Shown in pieces: positions 48,052 through 58,820 of a DNA stretch of 64,000 bases; position 1 is the first letter of the stretch; each line of letters starts with the position of its first letter. The notes under the pieces were generated by a model. The model did no database searches. It was not told where the DNA came from and saw nothing but the letters and a program-made list of their open reading frames with translations. This DNA is from Pseudocercospora fijiensis CIRAD86 (taxonomy: Eukaryota; Ascomycota; Dothideomycetes; Mycosphaerellales; Mycosphaerellaceae): NCBI RefSeq assembly GCF_000340215.1, contig NW_006921533.1, positions 6,758,500-6,822,499 on the forward strand, written 5' to 3'. The translations under genes and the position numbers were made by a program.

Positions 48052-48179
48052 ACTTAGAGTATATACCTAGGTGTTAGGGTCTATTACGTGCCTAATGCCT
48101 AAGGCTGCAACTGCTATACTTTATCTTCGGACTTCTAGATAGATTAGTCCTTCTTCTAAATATATTAGTTATATTAAGT
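48052..48179 (+). repeat. copia 3' LTR, RIP-mutated
   Basis: 128 bp, ACTTAGAG...TATTAAGT, preceded by a purine tract AAGAGGGTA (polypurine tract) and followed by TAGAT. It carries TpA at all 16 positions where it differs from the 5' LTR. Confidence 0.88.
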
Positions 48180-48184
48180 TAGAT

Positions 48185-49150
48185 CGCTCGTCTACTAGCG
48201 ACTATCTTTAATCGGTCCCTCGTACGGAAGGTAGGAAGTAATAAAGTTCTAGCCTAAGGCTTCTAGTACGTAATAACTTCTCGAATTTTGACTAATTAGC
48301 TCGTAGGACTAGATTTGTATAGACGTATCTTCCTTAGCGACCCCCTTCTAAACTTAACCTAAGGTAGCAAGTCTAACTGTTCTATATACTACGCTCCGAA
48401 TACCTTCTACAACTTTCGTCGTAAGCTCCTTAAGTTGCTCTAGGTGCCCTTCGCTTCGCTAGAATAAATTTATAGCGATCGGATTATTAGAGGGCTACTA
48501 TCTTACGCTTTTAACGCTTAAGCCGAGACTAGACAGATTTCGCTATACCCTTCTAACTCGATAGGTGCCGCTCTAGTCCCTAATTAAGCCGCTAAGATCC
48601 GAATATAGTTAAGCGTAGTAGAAATTTTATATAATTTGTACCGTTGCTATACTAGAACGCATAGCCTCTGCTAATAATAGTCTCTCTACGCCTCTCTATA
48701 ATACGTCGTATTAAAAGACTAAGTTATGCTTAAATTATACTAAACTATAAGTATTTTAACGTATTAGAAGTTTAGAGCGGCCGCTCTAGCTTAGCGAACA
48801 GTACTCGAATAGGAAGCTAAGAGTCCCGATTAGGCCTGCCTCTAAAGCGGCACCTAGAGTAGTATTAAAGGTGTAGCGAAATCCGTCTACTGCAATTAGT
48901 TCAGACCCTTAGTAGCCGAAAATAGAAGAAATTGATATTTGCGAATGCTGTTTTATCTAATAGGCGAAGCAGGTTATGCCTGTATAGAGTTATTAAGTAC
49001 CGTACAGGCAGGTGCTGCCCAAGGGGTAGCCGAGCGAAGCGCCTACCAACTAGCATTTGCCGCATATCGTAAGGTATACAGTATCGATACAGCACGGCGG
49101 TCTCGTGCGGGGCTACGCGGGTTCCGTGGTATTGGTGTGCTCAAGCTGCG
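48185..49150. repeat. RIP-mutated repeat beyond copia 3' LTR
   Basis: 48,190-48,500 resembles 21,290-21,600 (see there). 48,500-48,900 is TpA-rich without a recognisable gene. Normal composition returns between about 48,950 and 49,150. The copia therefore landed at the edge of an older repeat. Confidence 0.6.
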
Positions 49151-51324
49151 CCGGTAGTAATACGAGAACCGGATCGGAGACCAGAATGCGGTCCTTACCA
49201 GCTTCTCCTAAGCGTCTTCTACGTTTTTGGGACCGACTTTAACAAAAATCGTAGAAGATCTGCCTCAATCAAGAAGGCAGGAAGGCAGCGCTACAGAACA
49301 ATATGACAACCAGAATAACGAGCGGCGTCGCGTGTGTGAAACAAGGGGCCACGTAACCGAAGGTTCCGCAAGCCCTAAATGCCTGGCCAGTGCCCCTGCT
49401 TGGCATGAATGCTTCGCTTTCTCACTACGTTTAACCATCTCCGTCGCATCCACCTAAGCATCATCAATTCTGAAGAGAAGAAGACTGCATTAGAATATTG
49501 ATCTATGCCCTTGAACTACCTGCCCTCGTTTAAGAGGGCCGTCCCAAATGCAGCACACGAAAAGAGGAAACCGCGATGCCCGGGAACTCGAACAGATGAG
49601 TAAATAGCAGCATAGCAGTGCGAGGCGTGAACGGCGAACTCAGCGTGGTCCCGGAGGAGAATAGTGAAGCGCCGTTCCTTGCGTTAGATCGCTTTTCGAC
49701 GATATCGTTGGAGATCTTGATGGATCACTGCTGGTCAGCGTAGAAGCTGCCAATTCTTCTTCTTCTGGTGCGTTGCTGTCTTCTGGGCATGGCACCTATC
49801 GATCGCTCACACGCGCTTGAAACCAAAGACATTTACTGACACGAGATAAAGTGCACCTTGGAGAATACTAGGACGTATACAACAAGGCAAAAGCCTTCGT
49901 TTCCAAGGTAGTGTTTGCCGTAGGTTCGAGTTCGAGAGATCTCAGAGGTTCGGCTTCCTTGCAGATCTGAAGAATGGCTCACTCTCAAACGATGTAGGAT
50001 AATGAGTAGAGTCCTCTGCGAATGTAGATCAGCATTGGTCAATCGTAGTTAGGCAACTTGTGATCTACCACCGAACCTTCAATCTCTTTTACTGCTCAAT
50101 TGATGTAACTAGTTGCAGGACGATTGTCATCGGTAGGTATGGAATTTCTACGTCCTATTTCAATCTTTACTTCATGTAGTAGTCCGCTGCCATACGATCG
50201 ACGTCTTCACTCATGCAGGATGGTTCCCAATCGGAACTCGGCCACTGAACCAGGATGGTAGAATATCTTCTCAGTCCAAATGGGTGATGAGCGGTCCACG
50301 AACGCCGTCGCAGTCAACCGTTCCATCTTTTCGCGGCCACGTTTTCCCGTACTCGTGAGCCATCCCACGCCTCGTCGCACACCTACACCCAAAGTCATAA
50401 GTTACATGCAGCATGGAACATATCAAGCAAAGATTGGCCTGAACAGATGCAGTCTTAGATAATAACTAGCTCAAGCTTCATGCTCATTGAGCCGGATCGT
50501 CGCTACCTCCCTCGCTCCTTCCGATGTTCCGAAGAACCTCCTCTGCGACCTCCCACCTTCGCCGTTTTCCCGCTCTCTCTCCTCTTCTTCATTGCAATAA
50601 TATGATACTTGGGCCTTCAACGCCTTCTGGAGGCCTCAAAAGCCTTTCTTGGGGGAACATGAGGTGTCGTGGTCGACTTGTTCTTCATGTTGACGATTGG
50701 GACGCGGCTGGGGTCACTTCCACGTGACAGCGATGAGGAGACAGGTCACTTTGATGGCATGATCGACCGCGAAGATTCTGCTTGCAGTCAGTCGACACGC
50801 AATACCATCATTTGGTGACGCATCCGTTCGGAGCTCAAGGAGCACGATCATACGGCCGTTGGCACATTCTGTCATTCGCGAGGACCTCTCAAGACAACAC
50901 CGGACATCCAGCAAACATAGGTCGCGATTCTCAGCTTCATAGACTCTTCGGCAGACAAGACAGGAAAGCGCCAATGGGAGGATGAACCGGCAAGTATGAT
51001 CTGATATCTTTCATTCATGAAGCGTTTATCTGTACCGTAACCACCAGCAGATGCGCGCCATTCGTCATGTAGCACGCTTTTCAAGGCCGAACGCGATGCA
51101 AAGTTGGCCTGATTCTCGATTCTCCCCAACGCCGATGCTAATCACAAGTCGTCTAATGCTCTAGCAGCTCAGGAAATCCACTCTCAATCCATCGTCTCAA
51201 AGCACACCCGCGCTGTCCTTCAGCATGGCGAACGCTTGGTGTGCAGCGAAGGGATTGGGTCAAGTCGGTCCTTGATTTAGACCACACTCTTCATACCGAA
51301 ATCGAAACCCTCAATCAGCGATTG
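49151..51324. other. gene-poor intergenic region
   Basis: About 2.2 kb of normal-composition DNA between the repeat block and the PAPS reductase 3' end. Open frames on both strands are short, overlapping and without domains. No tRNA or repeat seen. Confidence 0.45.
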
Positions 51325-52221
51325 TTATTCGGCCGCCCCGATCTTCAAGCCCTGGTTTATTGCGTCGCTCAGTTCTTGCTGGCGCTTGGCTTCTTGCTCT
51401 GCGAGGTACTGGGCATATCGACTTCGCTTGTTGTGGATACCGCACTCGGTCTTCTGGCGTCCTTTCCAGCGGCCGGCGCGCTCATCCTCGCTGTCAGTCA
51501 CAGGCTGAGTGGAGTGCCAGTCGCCGATTGATCGGTAGCCTTGGTCAAGCAGATCATTGGTTGGCACGTCGTTGGCCTGAATGTACGACTGAACCTCCTT
51601 GAACGACCAGTTTGCGAGAGGATTCACTTTGATGAGGCCCGCATCATCGATCTCGACAATATCGATATCACCTCGCTTTCCGCCTTGGGTCCGTCGTCGA
51701 CCGGTAATAATGGCCTTCACATCGAGTTCTCGATAGGCGCGCTGAGCTGGCTCAACCTTGGCGACGTAGTCGTATCTCTCCTCATCGACCTCCCACAGCT
51801 TCTCTCCGAACTTAGCCTCGAAGTCGGCGGTCGTCTCACAGCCTTGTGGCTTGTATGTGTGCACCTTCATGCCCGAGTACTTCTGGTTGGCTCGCTGAAC
51901 GAGGTCGAGGGTTTGAGGGAAGTGATACAAAGTGTCGAGGAAGATGAGCTCAATGTCAGTGCGAAGAGGTGTATCAAGCTTGGAGATCATATCCATGATG
52001 GCGAGACCTGTGAGGCCGAAGGCGGAGGTCTGAAAGAGGCGCGGCAGAGATGCGATACACCATTTGAGGACCTCGGGCGGTTCCAGCTTCGAGAGTTGGG
52101 AGTTGATGAACTTCAAATGTGGCCGCGAGAAGTACACTTCTGGCAGCGAAGCGGTCGAACTGCCACTGGCATACCCGGATTCTACTTCCATGTCGGAAGA
52201 CGATCTGTTGTGGTAAGACAT
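51325..52221 (-). CDS. met16: phosphoadenosine phosphosulfate (PAPS) reductase
   Basis: Intronless, 298 residues. It reduces PAPS to sulfite and adenosine 3',5'-bisphosphate using thioredoxin in cytosolic sulfate assimilation. Visible motifs: the N-terminal PAPS-binding loop as TSAFGLTGLAIMDM (residues about 66-79), LIFLDTLYHFPQT (residues about 93-105), RRRTQGGKRG (about 176-185), VNPLANWSF, and the catalytic cysteine in KTECGIH near residue 259. Length is slightly above the yeast enzyme because of a Ser-rich N-terminal extension. All conserved blocks are intact. The symbol follows the fungal family name and is not from an organism-specific match. Confidence 0.93.
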   Translation of the reverse strand: MSYHNRSSSDMEVESGYASGSSTASLPEVYFSRPHLKFINSQLSKLEPPEVLKWCIASLPRLFQTSAFGLTGLAIMDMISKLDTPLRTDIELIFLDTLYHFPQTLDLVQRANQKYSGMKVHTYKPQGCETTADFEAKFGEKLWEVDEERYDYVAKVEPAQRAYRELDVKAIITGRRRTQGGKRGDIDIVEIDDAGLIKVNPLANWSFKEVQSYIQANDVPTNDLLDQGYRSIGDWHSTQPVTDSEDERAGRWKGRQKTECGIHNKRSRYAQYLAEQEAKRQQELSDAINQGLKIGAAE

Positions 52222-53488
52222 GGCGCAAGAGGAGGGGTGCGGCGGTCAATTGAGGCGACGGGCAAACGTGATGTGTAGTCCAGTTGGTCTCTTCAGCAAG
52301 GGCTACGGATGGCGTCGATACTGGGTGATGACAAGGAAATAATAATGGTTGGAAGAAGAGATGGGCTCGAGGACACACTTGCATGTGAGCACGCAATCGC
52401 CATTGCCCTCCCGCGGAGTCCTGCCGGCACCAGTAGTGAGGGCTCTAAAGGACTTTGAAATCAGTTCAATCACGCAATATCACGTGCTCTTTGAGGACGA
52501 TGGAGCATCGAGGCGGATCCAGCCAGTCAGAATCGGCGCTGGAATGCGCTCAGGCCACGGGAGTCGCTGCTCTGTCAGTGTCCGCGGCTCTGATCAATTC
52601 TTGCGCTGTTTTCGCGACTCTCTGCACAACTCTCGTCATTACTCGTCCTGCCTGCAGTTCCGATCTGATCACAAACACACAGTATGCCGCGTCTGACGGC
52701 AATGAGCACTCGACAAATAATGCTTTGGGACGCACTAGCCGGGCCGTAAACGCCTGCTTTCTTTGTCCTTTCCTGGCTGACAAACCAGAAAATCTCGTAA
52801 TCTCAAGACTAATCTGCTGTGTCTTGGCTTGCCAAGGGCTCTGTCGCACATTGACCATCTGCCAGAATAATAATCGTGATATGCTGATCGTTCAAGTCAT
52901 ATGGACACAATTCGCATAGCAGTACCTCAGCAAGCAATCGAGGGGAGATTTTCGCCGCACCTGCGACCGGATAGCAAATGCCGCTCGCTCCAGCGCTGAC
53001 GCGGTCGCTCAAGGAAACCATTGGAAATCAATGAAAGCGGTTCAATCAGACTGATCGGAGAACCGATACAGGTGCCACGGAAGACACGGAAATCCATCGT
53101 AAACTAGGCCTGTATAGGCGCTTGACGGGGCACTGGAGCGGTGAGAAGTCGCTCTGATGGTGAAATAGAGGGAGGGAGGGCGGGCGGGTGCGGCGGCAGT
53201 GGTCATGGCAGCGAGTATGTGAAGGGCAGAAGAAAGGTTGGCACGGCAAGAAAGAAGAGAACAAGTGAGGGGCATTTCGTGTTTGGATCTCCGAGAACCT
53301 GCCACGTGCGATTGAGGGAGGGATATTCAGTGAAGAAAGCAAAGCCGTATTTCGGGTATCGCGTAGCCGGGTGAACCTATTCAGAGCAGATCATCAACAT
53401 CTGTGCGCAATGCATACGCAATGCAGCTCGACTCAGGAAGTTGATCTTTGGCAAGCGGTAGTCTGATCTCCGACCTCGATTCGGATCT
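52222..53488. other. intergenic region upstream of PAPS reductase
   Basis: About 1.27 kb holding the PAPS reductase promoter on its left side. A purine-rich stretch (GAGGGAGGGAGGGCGGGCGGG, 53,167-53,187) is present. Short open frames have no domain support. Confidence 0.4.
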
Positions 53489-53930
53489 CTACTGAGTGAG
53501 GCGACAGCTTAGCAGGCTCTCGTCCTGCCACGCGTCGTCCGCGACCATCATCTGCTCGACCTCTCGCATCTTCGCATCACCTTGAAGCTCAAACATCTCA
53601 GCAACAGTAGCAATATCACTTGAAACCCCTTCCAGCCCCCCCATCCTCAAGAATCTTCGCAAAAGCCTTCCTCATCCCCATGACAGCAGCTCTAATACCC
53701 TTCCCCAACCTCGCAATCTCCTCGAATGAAAGCTGAGGATAACTCGTCGGGACCAAAACAAGCGGAACACGTCCATCCCAGCCTCCAGACATGGAATTAT
53801 TGTGGTCGAATCATGCTTCATCATCACTATCCAACCACGGACTTCATGCCGAGATCGACGAAGGATTGCTCATAAAGTGGAACCTGCATCTATCCAACCA
53901 GCTTCCTTCCAATCCAAAAATGCAAATGCG
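53489..53930 (-). pseudogene. PEP mutase / isocitrate lyase-family remnant
   Basis: Three minus-strand frame pieces together resemble the C-terminal half of phosphoenolpyruvate mutase-like proteins: VMMKHDSTTIIPCLEAG (about 53,840-53,790), then WDGRVPLVLVPTSYPQLSF and IRAAVMGMRKAFAKILEDGG (about 53,780-53,640), then SSDIATVAEMFELQGDAKM and VEQM (about 53,625-53,540), with TAG at 53,489-53,491. Frameshifts lie near 53,790 and in a run of seven C (53,636-53,642). The segment before GIRAAV lacks several residues expected in the family (strand plus ANH motif). No N-terminal catalytic part is found. It abuts the MFS gene stop. Probably a decayed gene; a homopolymer sequencing error could explain only one of the breaks. 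Confidence 0.6.
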
Positions 53931-53939
53931 ATAATGCGC

Positions 53940-56282
53940 TTAAAATTTCTCCATGAAATTCTTCCTGACAGTCCACATTCTCGCCCTCTTGCCATAGATA
54001 TACATAGGTATAGTGGTTAGCAGGCAAGCCAACTGAATTCCTCCGATCGCAATGAAGACATCTCGACTTCCATCGGACTCAAGCCAATGGTTGAAGAACA
54101 GACTCCAAACGAGACCGTGCAAGATGTTCTTGCTGAAATTCAAGGTGACGAGCGCTTCGCCAGCGTACTGACGATAAGAGTCCACGGCAAAAGTGATGCT
54201 GGTTGTCGATCCGAGAGAGCATCCAAAGGATATGAAGCCGAAGAAAAGGGTGGGAACGATCCAAGCGTCGCGTTCTTGTGCGCTCCAACCAAAGCCCATG
54301 AGCCCAATGACGGTGAAGATGGCAATTGGTATGGCCATGACAAGTCTGAACTCTGGTTCGTAGATGCCTCCGTTCCGTCGAGCCATCCACCGCACTATGA
54401 CGTCGCTCACTTTTCCAGCGACTGCAGTGCCCAGGACTCCGCCCACGAATGGCGAAATATAGACCAGTCCAGCCTGTAAAGACGTGAAGTTGTAGCTGTC
54501 GCGAGAGATGTATATTGTGGTCACCGATTCGGAAAGGACGATGAGCCAGCCAATGGACAAAGAGTACACAAGAGCCGACCATAACAAGGAAGGATAAGTG
54601 TAGAGGATGAATGGGCGGACTGCGACCTTCAGCCATCTATCACGAGTCATGCGTCCGGACCACGGGCGGAGCTGTTCGATATACGACTTTGCTGGTTGGG
54701 ATGAGAAATGCTTGGTGTATGCGTTCCGCGGGTCGTGATGATCGCTCAGATCGGTGGGCACTCGCGACAGCTGAGGATGAGCCTCTTCCAAGTGGCCTGG
54801 AGATACCGGTCGATTGTTGAAGTAATCCTCGCCAGATATCTTATGCTCATCGAACGACCGCGCCTTCGGTGTTTGTGGCGATGGCGGCGCAGCTTCAACC
54901 TTGAGTTGCTCGCGGTCTGGCTTCTCTGCAGGCGTTTGATCCGCAGATTGCACATCTTTCTCGTCTTCTGAAGCTTCAGTAGTAAAGTGTGCATGTCGCT
55001 CCGACTTTGGTTCTGGATGATCGTGGTTGTCTGCTGGTATACTTGCAGCCTCCTTGTGCGTTTTGCGCTCCGCAGCTGGGCTTCCTGGACGCGACAAGGT
55101 CCTGATGACATGAGACATGCTGAAGTTGCTGTGCCGTTGACGCTGCTTATGGGGTATAGGCGAACGATCCCAAAAGGTCTCTGGGACGAAAAAGAAGAGC
55201 AGACAAAGTCCAAAGCCCACGACCATGGCGACCACCCAGAACACCCTACCATCATGTCAGTTGCGTCCACATTCGTGGTAGAAGTGCATGGCTTACCATC
55301 TCCATCCCAGGCTTTGTATCACCGCCGCGCTGACCAGCGGGACGAGATTCTTGCCTCCCAGCAGGAGAAGCGTGTATATACCTAATCTGTATGCCTTTTC
55401 GTGTAAGAAGTAGATCTCGGCAACTGTAGCAGAAGGCAGGCATTCAACGCTGCTAACAGCAAAGCCTTGAAAGATGCGAGCGCACACGAGACTGGCAAAG
55501 TTAGGCGACAAGGCACACCAGACGCCGGAGAGTATGAAGCAGACGGCGGCGATCAGATAGACAGGTCGCTTGCCGTATAGAATGGCCGTAGGACTGAGCA
55601 CTACACTTCCCAGTCCAAGTCCCATCATGTATAGTCCTGTGGTCAGGGCGACCCGTGGCACAGAAACGTTGTACTCTTCCGCAACATCGTGAAATCCAGC
55701 AGCCAGAATCGGCGTCATGCCTCCGCCGACCATGCAATAGAAGCCAAGAGACAGCAGCGCTGCGTCTCTGCGCCAGACTTTCCAGTTCAGCGGATCGTTG
55801 GCGCTATCGTCAGGCTGCGGTTCGAGAACGAACTTGCCGTCCGCTGTAGTTTTCTTTTCTGGTTGGCGAAGGCCAAGCCGCCATCTGCGTATGCTCGTAG
55901 AAGAGCTCGAACGCGAGGGAGCTCGAGGTCGTGGAGACTGTGGAAATGATGAGGTCGAGTTTCTCGCGGGCGCATTGCGCATTCCAAGCGGCTCATTGAA
56001 CTGCGAGACCTTGCTCAGCAGCAAGACCGAGCCAGGTACTTCTTCAGTATCTGGATTCAGCATGCCCATGTTCCATCTTGTTGGCTTGCTCTTGCTGCCT
56101 CTTTCGTACTCAGGCCCTAAACGCATTTCGTCGGATGTCGTCTGGCTCTTCTTCGTATTGGCACTGCTGTCTTCTCGACGACCAAGCATAAGCTTCCAGT
56201 CGAAGCGTCTGTTTGCGCGGCCATTCGCCGCCTGCTCATGCGGATGAGGACCTGCCTCGTCCTTCTCTTGTGTAGAAGCCAT
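53940..56282 (-). CDS. MFS transporter, DHA1-like, one intron
   Basis: Exons complement(53940-55245, 55297-56282), 763 residues. The 51-nt intron (GTAAGC...TAG) splits the Trp codon in LGWRW-VFWVV. N-terminal cytosolic region of about 165 residues, rich in Ser/Arg; then the DHA1 entry motif DDSANDPLNWKVWRRD, six TM segments with YGKRPVYL after TM2 (motif A position), and RIFQGFAVSSVECLPSATVAEIYF (motif around TM4). The loop between TM6 and TM7 is about 170 residues long, acidic and Ser-rich. The second half has TM segments starting FILYTYPSLLWSALVYSL and ending YIYGKRARMW. It resembles HOL1-type plasma-membrane drug/cation:H+ antiporters; the substrate is unknown. Starts at the first ATG of a long open frame. 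Divergent from nothing nearby that suggests a cluster. Confidence 0.88.
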
Positions 56283-57592
56283 GCTGGGTCCGGCCAGTTG
56301 CTATCGCTGTATTGAAATGCTATCGTCTATGAGCCAGTCGAGTCCGCGAAGGCAATCGTGGTATTGAAGAAGTGAGAGACGGAAGGACAGGAACGATATC
56401 TATGCAAGGAGAGGGAAGAATATGCTCCACCGTCCTGTCAGGCGTAATCCTTCCCTTAGGCGTCATATGAGAGGGATTATGTTGCATGTGATCGAGGGAG
56501 GGGAGGACAAGTAAGGCGGCACACCACTAGCAGGCTGTGTTGGTGCACTGCACGTATACAGCAATAATATATGGCGACAGTATTGTCGGTGGTGGAGAGT
56601 TTGTGCACAGGTTCTACGCTGCGAGGTGTCCTTGTCAACCACCTGGACCCACTCCGCAGCGATCCCTTGGTGAGATGACCCCCGGTCTATTGATTCTTCA
56701 TCTCCCTTTCATCGACAATATGTAAGACACTTCGCAGCTCCCGAAGAAGTCCCAGGGGCGAAATACATATAAAACCAGCGAGAGCTCGAGGGTGGTTGTT
56801 CAGATGATGTCGATCGTCGGCGGGGATTGGTCGCCGACATGGGTTGGAAGAGCTCATGCATGCATGCGTAGCAGCTACGTGACTGCGTGACACCATCGTC
56901 ACGCACACTCAATGTGAGCTAGTAGCCTGGTACCTGTATCTGGTGATATTGGACACGGCCGGCGGGCACATGCAAGGCGCCATTTGTCTCATTCACTCAA
57001 GGCGTCTGGCAACAAGGCTTGCCAATCTAGCATTCAACAGCGATATGAATCTACTTCAGGCGGTCGTAGATTCTGCTGATGGTGATCTGGCCGGAGGCCT
57101 GGTATGAGCAGCCACATGCGAGAACGATTACCCGTTGTCATTGCCATGAACGAACGACTTACCCAGCAGACTTCACTATGGATATGGCATACCTCCTCGG
57201 CGAAGGCGACAGATCGTGACAGAATCGATGCACCTGGCTCTGCCAGGTCGAAAGAGCCATACCTATCCTTCACCAGTTTGAGAGTGAACATGTCGCAAGC
57301 CTGTGTTCCTGCATTTCATGGCTGGCTGGCAGTTGCCAGTTGGATGACTAGCTGCTGCGCAATAATTGAGAAGCACTTGCTGTAATAGACTCACTGCTCG
57401 CCGTTATGAGGCATTCTCCCATCTGCTACCTCAATCAACATCAACAGGTCTTTTCCGAACGTCGAAGCAAAGCAGTCCTACACACTCATACCAAGCTATT
57501 ATCAGAGAGCAATCTTTCGCTACATTAATTTCCACGGCAGTGCGAGATAAGGCTTCTGTCCACTCTTGTCACATGCTAATGGCTTGCAGAAA
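56283..57592. other. intergenic region between MFS gene and small gene
   Basis: About 1.3 kb with divergent neighbours, so it should hold two promoters. No repeat, tRNA or convincing coding exon found. Confidence 0.45.
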
Positions 57593-58110
57593 ATGGATCC
57601 AAGTCGCGCCAACCGCACACCTCAACGACAAGCGTACATGGGGAGGAGAGATTCTGCTCAAACTCAGAATCGACGGGGACGCGACAATGGTGTGTTCTCT
57701 CAGACTTGTCTCAAAACAAACGCTAACAAGCAAGCATAGAAGAAGATGTTGTTCCGGCAGACGACAGGGACGACATAAGTTACATCAGCCCAATAGATAT
57801 GAACAGGCTGCGAAGACGTTCCCGACCTCTGGCTGTCCAGCTTGCGGAGGCGGATGTCGCACTTGCTCCACGATCCGCTCTATCTTCCCGCCGTAGGAAC
57901 AGACCCGTCAACAACGTCAATGCGTCCTCAAACAGGAGCTCAGCCCAGGGACCGCTCGCAAGGACAACACACACAAGTGAACGTCGTAACACTGCTGAAG
58001 CACCGCCTACAAACCCGTCAACCGAAGTCCAAGCAGCAGTCGAAACACAGGCTCCGCAAAGTCCGCGCTCAAAATCTGGCAAGGAACAGGCAAGCAAGGA
58101 AGAGAAGTAA
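57593..58110 (+). CDS. small protein of unknown function, two exons
   Basis: join(57593-57689, 57740-58110), 155 residues. The 50-nt intron begins GTGTGT, has a CTAAC branch motif and ends ATAG; removing it joins GRDN to EEDVVPADD in frame. The protein is polar: basic N-terminus (MDPSRANRTPQRQ), short acidic stretch (EEDVVPADDRDD), then LRRRSRPLAVQLAEADVAL and a Ser/Thr/Pro/Arg-rich C-terminus ending KSGKEQASKEEK. No signal peptide, membrane segment or known domain. The clean intron and in-frame joining support a real gene. A possible further upstream exon is hinted at by CTAAT...TTGCAG just before the ATG. Function unknown. Confidence 0.5.
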
Positions 58111-58820
58111 GCTCGATCGGTCCGGTTTGAGGTTGGTCGGTGTTGGTGGCTTGGAAAAGGTTGTACGCGACAGTGGAGTCTGCCAAGTTCGCCCAGATAT
58201 TCTGTGCTCATCAACTCGCTCTCGCAAAAATCAAAACTTAGGAATTGATGGGGTTGCATAGATGTTCTCTTTCCAAACTATCATCCGATACTGCTTATCT
58301 ACTGCTTACTTCAGAATTCGTTCATGCTTCTACGATACGTCAGGTCGCAAGCAGTCAGCAATAATACTGGCAAAATAGGTATATGCTTTGCTCCTTCTGC
58401 TGCGCAATGTCACCGTGCAGAGGTATCGCGGCTCCGCCTAATGGTGGCATGCAGGATGCCGAAACTCAAGAGAAAGGCGTCTGATCCTACATGCACGGAT
58501 TCCCCGATGACAGCCCTTGGTGTGCTCAGCCTTGAGGATCGAGGATGAGTGATGTCTCCGTTGTGGGCAGTGCTTGTTTGCTCGTTTGATCGCACTCGGT
58601 TGATTCAGGTCATTGGTATCTCTGGCATTATACAACTGCTCAAACTCGTGAGTGAGCAATGCTGAAGAAGAAAAAAAAATTATACGAAATGATAAGAGAG
58701 CTTCTCATGCCTCTGCCCTCACTATCCCTCCCAAAGCAAAAGCGCCTTCGCTCATGAAATTTTGCAAGCAATGCGTGACATAGTAAATCGTGACTTCATC
58801 TCAAGTGCTCGTTATCAGCT
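58111..58820. other. convergent intergenic region
   Basis: Lies between the 3' ends of the small plus-strand gene and the second MFS gene. It contains an A-run (58,669-58,678) and no coding signal. Confidence 0.45.

Larger units (their letters stand above)
9568..48179 (+). mobile_element. Ty1/copia LTR retrotransposon split by two nested elements
   Basis: Both LTRs are exactly 128 bp (9568-9695 and 48052-48179), begin ACTT and end AAGT, and are flanked by the same five bases TAGAT (9563-9567 and 48180-48184). Internal order on the plus strand is Gag, protease, integrase (to about 12,830), then a Helitron, then reverse transcriptase (about 21,612-22,941), then a 24.4-kb TIR element, then RNase H (47,367-47,894). 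This is the copia order Gag-PR-IN-RT-RH. Without the insertions the element is about 5.4 kb, normal for copia. The interior is heavily RIP-mutated; the 5' LTR is not. Target duplication and matching LTR lengths show that the outer element is complete. Confidence 0.88.

Noticed and set aside
49921..49945. GTTCGAG motif resembling a tRNA T loop
   Set aside because: No flanking stem or anticodon arm can be formed.
54079..54636. Open frames on both strands overlapping the first MFS gene
   Set aside because: Shadow frames of the real MFS coding sequence, with no membrane or domain pattern of their own.
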